Shown here piece by piece: positions 12,883 to 17,185 of a stretch of DNA of 17,185 bases; positions within the stretch are counted from its first letter, which is position 1; the number at the start of each line of letters is the position of its first letter. The stretch lies in contig CAZWIZ010000021.1 of assembly GCA_964634385.1 (NCBI GenBank), forward strand, positions 1-17,185, in the 5' to 3' direction. The translations under genes were made by a program, and so were the position numbers. Below the pieces are notes generated by a model, which ran no database searches, had not been told where the DNA came from, and was given only the letters and a program-made list of their open reading frames with translations. This DNA comes from JAFGXW01 sp964634385. GTDB taxonomy: Bacteria > Bacillota_I > Bacilli_A > Izemoplasmatales > Izemoplasmataceae.

Positions 12883-14796
12883 GTGAAACGTAAAATATAT
12901 TTAAACAGTATTGATTTAAAAGAAATTTCACCATTAATTCATAATATTTGTTTAAAATCAAAATATAAAATTAGTTATGAAACTATTGACACAGTTGATT
13001 CTATAAATAGAATCACATATGAAGCTATTTACGCGCACGTTTCTTCTCCGTTTTATAACGCTGCCGCTATGGATGGAATTACTTTAGTAGCTAAAAACAC
13101 ATATGAAGCGACAGAAACTTCTCCAGTTATAATAGCTAAAAAGGATTTTTTAGCTGTAAATACTGGGAATATTATCCCTCCTGAATTTGATGCAGTTGTC
13201 ATGATTGAGGATGTTATGGAAAACGCCGATGGGTCAATAACGTTAATAAAAAGTGTTAGACCATTTCAAGACATTAGACCAATAGGAGAAGACATTGTAG
13301 AAGGTGATATGATTTTACCTAAAAATCATAAAATTAGAGCTGTTGATATATCAGCTTTACTTAGTGGCGGAATTCCTAATATTAAAGTTATTAAAAAACC
13401 ACTAATTGCTATTATTCCTACAGGTGATGAAATTATTAGAGATGTAAAAGAATTAAAAGCTGGAAAAATAATTGATTCTAATTCTTTTTATGTTAAAAAC
13501 GAACTTGAACTTCTTGGATGTGAAGCAGTTATTTTAGATGTTCAAAAAGATATTTTCGAAACATTAGAAAAAACAATTATGAATGCAATAAAAAAATATG
13601 ATTTAGTTATTATTGGCGCAGGAAGTAGTGCAGGTACTAAAGATTACGCTAAATCTATAATTGAAAAAAATGGAACTGTTCATATTCATGGAATAGGAAT
13701 AAAACCAGGAAAACCAACTATTATTGGTGAAATTAATGGAGTACCTTTGGTTGGATTACCGGGATATCCTGTATCAACGTTTATTGCTTTTGACAATATT
13801 GTTAGACCTTTTATTGCTAATTTTCTAAATCAAGAAATAAAAAGATATAAAACAGTTAAAGCTAAGCTAACGAAAAAAGTATATTCATCACTCAAAAATC
13901 ATGAATTTATAAGAGTAAAACTAGGTATTATTAATAACGAAATAATCGCAACTCCACTAGATCGAGGAGCTGGAATTACAATGAGTCTTGTAAAGGCTGA
14001 TGGAATAATGGTTGTTCCTAAAAATAGTGAAGGTTATTCTGCGATGGAGTACGTTGATATACAACTTTTGAAAGATATTAAAGAAATAGAAAAATCATTA
14101 ATAGTAATTGGATCACACGATATTCTTTTAGATAAAGTTGATGATTTAATGAGTAATGATAAATTCCATTTATCAAGTACTCATATAGGTAGTTTTGGTG
14201 GAATAATGGCTATAAAAAATAGAGGATGTCATTTAGCTCCTGTACATATTTTACATAATAGTGGAATTTATAACGAATTTATAATTGATAAATATTTAGA
14301 TAATACTTATACACTAGTAAGAGGAGTATCAAGAATACAAGGATTATATGTTAAAAAAGGCAATCCTAAAAATATTAAATCGTTACAAGACTTAACTAGA
14401 GATGATGTAACTTTTGTGAATCGTCAAAGAGGTAGTGGAACAAGAATTCTTCTTGATTATTTATTGAAAAAAGAAGAAATTGACAAAAACTTAATAACAG
14501 GATATGGCTTTGAACTTGGAACTCATATGTTAGTCGCAAGCAGTGTTAAAGATCCGCGTTATGATTGTGGTATGGGTGTAGTTAGTGTAGCTAATCTAAT
14601 GGGATTAGATATTATAGAATTAGGAGAGGAACATTATGATTTTATTGTTCTAAATGAAATAATAGATACACCTTTATATAATAACTTTATTAAAGTATTA
14701 AAATCTTTTGACTTCAAAAAAGAACTTGATAAACTAGGTGGATACAGTATTGACAATATTGGTGAAATCATTACTAAAAAAGAGGTGATATCTTGA
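12883..14796 (+). CDS. MoeA fused to a periplasmic-binding-protein-like domain
   Basis: A 637-residue fusion. Residues 1 to about 400 are MoeA-like: AAMDGITLVA (61-70), IIPTGDEII (177-185), GAGSSAGTKDYAKS (245-258), IGIKPGKPTII (271-281), VGLPGYPVSTF (290-300). Residues about 405-620 are a PBP-like (LysR substrate-binding type) domain, with GSHDILLD (410-417), HIGSFGGIMA (434-443), FVNRQRGSGTRILLDY (511-526) and FELGTHMLVASSV (543-555). Such MoeA-PBP fusions are known in bacteria and archaea. No signal peptide is present, so the PBP domain is cytoplasmic and may present a ligand to the catalytic half; that role is inferred. A GTG at 12874 is also possible. GTG 12883 is chosen because AGGTG ends six bases before it. 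Confidence 0.9.
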   Translation: MKRKIYLNSIDLKEISPLIHNICLKSKYKISYETIDTVDSINRITYEAIYAHVSSPFYNAAAMDGITLVAKNTYEATETSPVIIAKKDFLAVNTGNIIPPEFDAVVMIEDVMENADGSITLIKSVRPFQDIRPIGEDIVEGDMILPKNHKIRAVDISALLSGGIPNIKVIKKPLIAIIPTGDEIIRDVKELKAGKIIDSNSFYVKNELELLGCEAVILDVQKDIFETLEKTIMNAIKKYDLVIIGAGSSAGTKDYAKSIIEKNGTVHIHGIGIKPGKPTIIGEINGVPLVGLPGYPVSTFIAFDNIVRPFIANFLNQEIKRYKTVKAKLTKKVYSSLKNHEFIRVKLGIINNEIIATPLDRGAGITMSLVKADGIMVVPKNSEGYSAMEYVDIQLLKDIKEIEKSLIVIGSHDILLDKVDDLMSNDKFHLSSTHIGSFGGIMAIKNRGCHLAPVHILHNSGIYNEFIIDKYLDNTYTLVRGVSRIQGLYVKKGNPKNIKSLQDLTRDDVTFVNRQRGSGTRILLDYLLKKEEIDKNLITGYGFELGTHMLVASSVKDPRYDCGMGVVSVANLMGLDIIELGEEHYDFIVLNEIIDTPLYNNFIKVLKSFDFKKELDKLGGYSIDNIGEIITKKEVIS

Positions 14797-15737
14797 AAGA
14801 TACATTCAAAAGAGAAATTGATTACTTAAGAATCTCAGTAACTGACAGATGTAATTTAAGATGTTTGTATTGTATGCCTGATGGAATTGAAAAAAAAGAG
14901 CATGATAGTATTTTGCGAGATGAAGAGATAATTAATGTTGTAAAAGAATCAGTTAAAATTGGTATTACTAAAATTAGGATTACCGGAGGAGAACCATTAG
15001 TTAGAAAAGGTATTTACAGTTTAATAAAAAAGATTAATGAAATAGATGGTATTAAAGAAATTACTATAACAACAAATGCTACACTTTTAATTGGAAATGT
15101 AAAAAGATTAAAAGATGCTGGTATTTCAAGAGTTAATTTTAGTTTAGATACTCTTGATGAAGAAAAATACAAATTTATTACAAATTCAGCAATCACTTTA
15201 GATTATGAAATATTAATTAAAGAATTAATTAAATATGAGATGTTACCAATTAAAATTAATGTCGTCTTATTAAAAGGATTTAATGATAATGAAATTTTTG
15301 ATTTTATTGACCTCGCAGATAAATATAATGTTTTAATTAGATTAATTGAAGTTATGCCAATTGGACATTTAAAATTTGATTATAATAAATATTATATTAG
15401 TAAAGATGAATTATTAAAATCATATCCAGAATTAATCTTTTATCGAAAAGATAGTATTGCCGAATATTATAAGGTTGAAGGGAAAAATGGGCTAATAGGG
15501 TTTATTAATCCAATTAGTCATAAGTTTTGTGCTTCTTGTAATCGTATAAGATTAACAGCTGATGGTCATTTGAAGCCATGCTTACATAATAATAATGAAA
15601 TCAATATTAAGAACATAGATAAAAATTTAGTTTCTTCTAAATTAGTAGAGGCAATTAAAGCAAAACCACTTAGCCATACATTGGATCGAGATTTAAAAAG
15701 TATATCAGATCGTCCAATGAATAAGATTGGAGGGTAA
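14793..15737 (+). CDS. moaA: GTP 3',8-cyclase MoaA
   Basis: A 314-residue radical-SAM enzyme that starts pterin synthesis by converting GTP to 3',8-cyclo-GTP. The N-terminal cluster site is C20, C24 and C27 (TDRCNLRCLYCMPDG). ITGGEP (63-68) is the SAM motif. The C-terminal cluster that binds GTP uses C246, C249 and C263 (FCASCNRIRLT...KPC). The protein ends in the conserved Gly-Gly tail required by MoaA. The start is TTG 14793, overlapping the preceding TGA stop (TTGA), with AGAGGTG (14781-14787) five bases upstream. Complete and of normal length. Confidence 0.95.
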   Translation: MKDTFKREIDYLRISVTDRCNLRCLYCMPDGIEKKEHDSILRDEEIINVVKESVKIGITKIRITGGEPLVRKGIYSLIKKINEIDGIKEITITTNATLLIGNVKRLKDAGISRVNFSLDTLDEEKYKFITNSAITLDYEILIKELIKYEMLPIKINVVLLKGFNDNEIFDFIDLADKYNVLIRLIEVMPIGHLKFDYNKYYISKDELLKSYPELIFYRKDSIAEYYKVEGKNGLIGFINPISHKFCASCNRIRLTADGHLKPCLHNNNEINIKNIDKNLVSSKLVEAIKAKPLSHTLDRDLKSISDRPMNKIGG

Positions 15738-15739
15738 TA

Positions 15740-16219
15740 ATGGAATTAACTCATTTAAATAAAGAAGGTTATGCGAGAATGGTAGATGTATCTTTAAAAG
15801 ATGATACTAAAAGAACTGCTGTCGCAGAAGCAACAATTAAAATGGAAAAGGAAACTTTAAAAAGAATAATTGAAGGTGGATTTAAAAAAGGTGATGTTTT
15901 AGCTGTAAGCCAAGTAGCTGGAATAATGGGAGCTAAAAAAACACCGGATATTATTCCGATGTGCCATCCTTTATTATTAACTGGTATTGATATTCATTTT
16001 ACTCATAATATTGATACTAATGAATTAATAATCCAATCTACTGTTTCTTTAACAGGCAAAACAGGTGTAGAAATGGAAGCTTTAACAGCGGTAAGCATTG
16101 CTGCTTTAACAGTTTATGATATGTGTAAAGCTATTGATAAAGGTATGATTATAAAAGAAATTAAATTGCTTAAAAAAAACGGTGGAAAAAGCGGAGAATT
16201 TAGGAGAGAAGAGAAATGA
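15740..16219 (+). CDS. moaC: Cyclic pyranopterin monophosphate synthase MoaC
   Basis: A 159-residue enzyme that turns the MoaA product into cyclic pyranopterin monophosphate. It keeps the active-site signatures PMCHPL (73-78), GKTGVEMEALTAVSIAALT (106-124) and YDMCKAIDK (126-134), plus the GGKSGEF tail (148-154). GGAGGG precedes the ATG, which is two bases after the moaA stop. Its TGA overlaps the ATG of the MOSC gene. Length and motifs are standard. Confidence 0.95.
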   Translation: MELTHLNKEGYARMVDVSLKDDTKRTAVAEATIKMEKETLKRIIEGGFKKGDVLAVSQVAGIMGAKKTPDIIPMCHPLLLTGIDIHFTHNIDTNELIIQSTVSLTGKTGVEMEALTAVSIAALTVYDMCKAIDKGMIIKEIKLLKKNGGKSGEFRREEK

Positions 16220-16650
16220 TTGGAAGAGTAATATCTCTTAATATTAGTGAACAAACAAGTGTTATTAAAGAACCAGTAGAACAGGCTTTATTTATTGCTG
16301 ATTATGGAATTAAAGGTGATGGTCACGCCGGATCAGGGCATCGACAAATAAGTTTGTTAGGAATTGAAAGTTATAATCGTTTAGAACAAAAAGGTAAAAA
16401 ATTCTTACCAGGTGCTTTTGCTGAAAATATTACTACAGAAGGTTTTGTATTAAATGAATTAACAGTTGGAACAGTATTTAAAATTGGGGAAACAGTTCAA
16501 GAGATAACTGAAATTGGTAAAAAAGGACATGATAAATTTGAAATAATTAAATTATTTGGAGCTTATATTTTACCAGTTGAAGGAATATTTACAAAAGTTA
16601 TTAAAGGTGGTATTGTTAGAGTTGGAGATACAATTGAAATTGTTAGATAA
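16216..16650 (+). CDS. MOSC-domain protein, cysteine-free
   Basis: A 144-residue stand-alone MOSC domain, a fold found at the C-terminus of Moco sulfurases and in small proteins encoded with Moco genes. Family marks are YGIKGDGHAGSGHRQISLL (30-48), PGAFAENITT (65-74), VGTVFKIG and the LPVEGIFTKVIKGG segment (119-132). The block that in related proteins reads GKxCHxxC is here GKKGHDKF (101-108), and the protein has no cysteine at all. In many Firmicutes this domain is fused to MogA; here mogA is the next, separate gene. Overlap with moaC indicates coupled translation. A metal- or cofactor-handling role is inferred from context; a sulfur-carrier role through its own Cys is excluded by the sequence. 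Confidence 0.85.
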   Translation: MIGRVISLNISEQTSVIKEPVEQALFIADYGIKGDGHAGSGHRQISLLGIESYNRLEQKGKKFLPGAFAENITTEGFVLNELTVGTVFKIGETVQEITEIGKKGHDKFEIIKLFGAYILPVEGIFTKVIKGGIVRVGDTIEIVR

Positions 16651-16676
16651 AATAAAACAGAAATAGGTGACAAACT

Positions 16677-17168
16677 ATGATAATGAATGCTGCAATAATA
16701 GTGTGTAGTGATAAAGGAGCAAAGGGATTAAGAGTTGATACATCTGGAGAATATATTAAAGAGTTTTTAACTTCTAAAAAATTCAATGTCCTTGAAAAAG
16801 TTATAATCACAGATGATTTAGAAACTATAAAAAACAAATTATTATATTATACTGATGAAATTAAAGTAGATTTAATAATTACAACAGGTGGAACAGGATT
16901 CTCACCACGCGATAATACTCCAGAAGCAACTAAAGAAGTAATTAAAAGAGAAATACCAGGAATAGGAGAAATGTTAAGATTAGAAAGTTATAAAGTAACT
17001 AAAAGAGCATATCTATCTAGAGGAATATCTGGAATAAGAAATAGAACATTAATTATTAATTTACCTGGAAGTTTAAAGGCAGTTCAAGAAAACTTACCGT
17101 TTCTTGGTGATGTTTTAGGACATGGATTGAAAATTTTAAAATTAATAGATACAGATTGTGGAGTATAA
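16677..17168 (+). CDS. mogA: MogA/MoaB-family molybdopterin adenylyltransferase
   Basis: A 163-residue MoCF-fold protein that adenylates molybdopterin, making the activated form used by MoeA. The pterin-binding signature TTGGTGFSPRDNTPEAT is at 69-85, followed by IPGIGEMLR (93-101) and SRGISGIRNRTLIINLPGS (114-132). The start at ATG 16677 follows AGGTGA (16665-16670); an ATG two codons later is also possible. It lies 26 bases after the MOSC gene and is the last complete gene; only 17 bases of the window remain after its stop. MogA and MoaB cannot be reliably separated by sequence here. Confidence 0.92.
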   Translation: MIMNAAIIVCSDKGAKGLRVDTSGEYIKEFLTSKKFNVLEKVIITDDLETIKNKLLYYTDEIKVDLIITTGGTGFSPRDNTPEATKEVIKREIPGIGEMLRLESYKVTKRAYLSRGISGIRNRTLIINLPGSLKAVQENLPFLGDVLGHGLKILKLIDTDCGV

Positions 17169-17185
17169 AAAACGACAATTCACTG

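Noticed and set aside
1..17185. CRISPR array, tRNA, rRNA, replication origin or complete insertion sequence
   Set aside because: No regularly spaced direct repeats, cloverleaf-like sequence, DnaA-box cluster or intact transposase was seen on either strand by eye.

Overview
The window is very AT-rich and looks like a low-GC Bacillota/Mycoplasmatota-type bacterium (Acholeplasma/Izemoplasma-like lineages fit; this is inference from composition and gene style, not from a marker gene). It uses the standard code: TGA ends tupB, the second moeA and moaC, each overlapping the start of the next gene, and Trp is TGG. So it is not a code-4 mycoplasma.

Left part (1-5489): an ArsR-type repressor with a palindromic operator, followed by the wreck of the ArsP/DUF318-type permease it presumably controlled (frameshifts, stops, a C-terminal deletion). 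Then come a malate/lactate dehydrogenase-family oxidoreductase and a Nudix hydrolase. Next is a 557-base gene-poor stretch with a fossil of a group II intron reverse transcriptase, a short inverted-repeat remnant and a long imperfect hairpin. After it lie ribosomal protein L25/Ctc, a guanylate-kinase-like protein on the minus strand, and a small orphan lipoprotein.

Right part (5490-17168): a compact tungsten-enzyme locus in two divergent operons. The minus-strand operon encodes an aldehyde:ferredoxin oxidoreductase (AOR), its SPASM radical-SAM maturase, a MoaD-like sulfur carrier and a ThiF/MoeB-like activating enzyme. The plus-strand operon encodes the tungstate ABC transporter TupABC, two MoeA paralogues (one fused to a periplasmic-binding-protein-like domain), MoaA, MoaC, a MOSC protein and MogA/MoaB. 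Together these would import tungstate, build the pterin, insert the metal and mature the AOR. MoaE and MobA are not in the window.

The 338-base region between the operons carries separate controls. The AOR promoter is overlapped by a cre-like (CcpA/LacI-family) site. The tup/moe/moa promoter is followed by what looks like a molybdenum/tungsten cofactor (Moco/Tuco) riboswitch and an intrinsic terminator, with a visible alternative antiterminator pairing. This riboswitch-controlled locus and some unusual proteins in it (a cysteine-free MOSC, a ThiF-like protein without zinc cysteines, the MoeA-PBP fusion) are the most interesting content.
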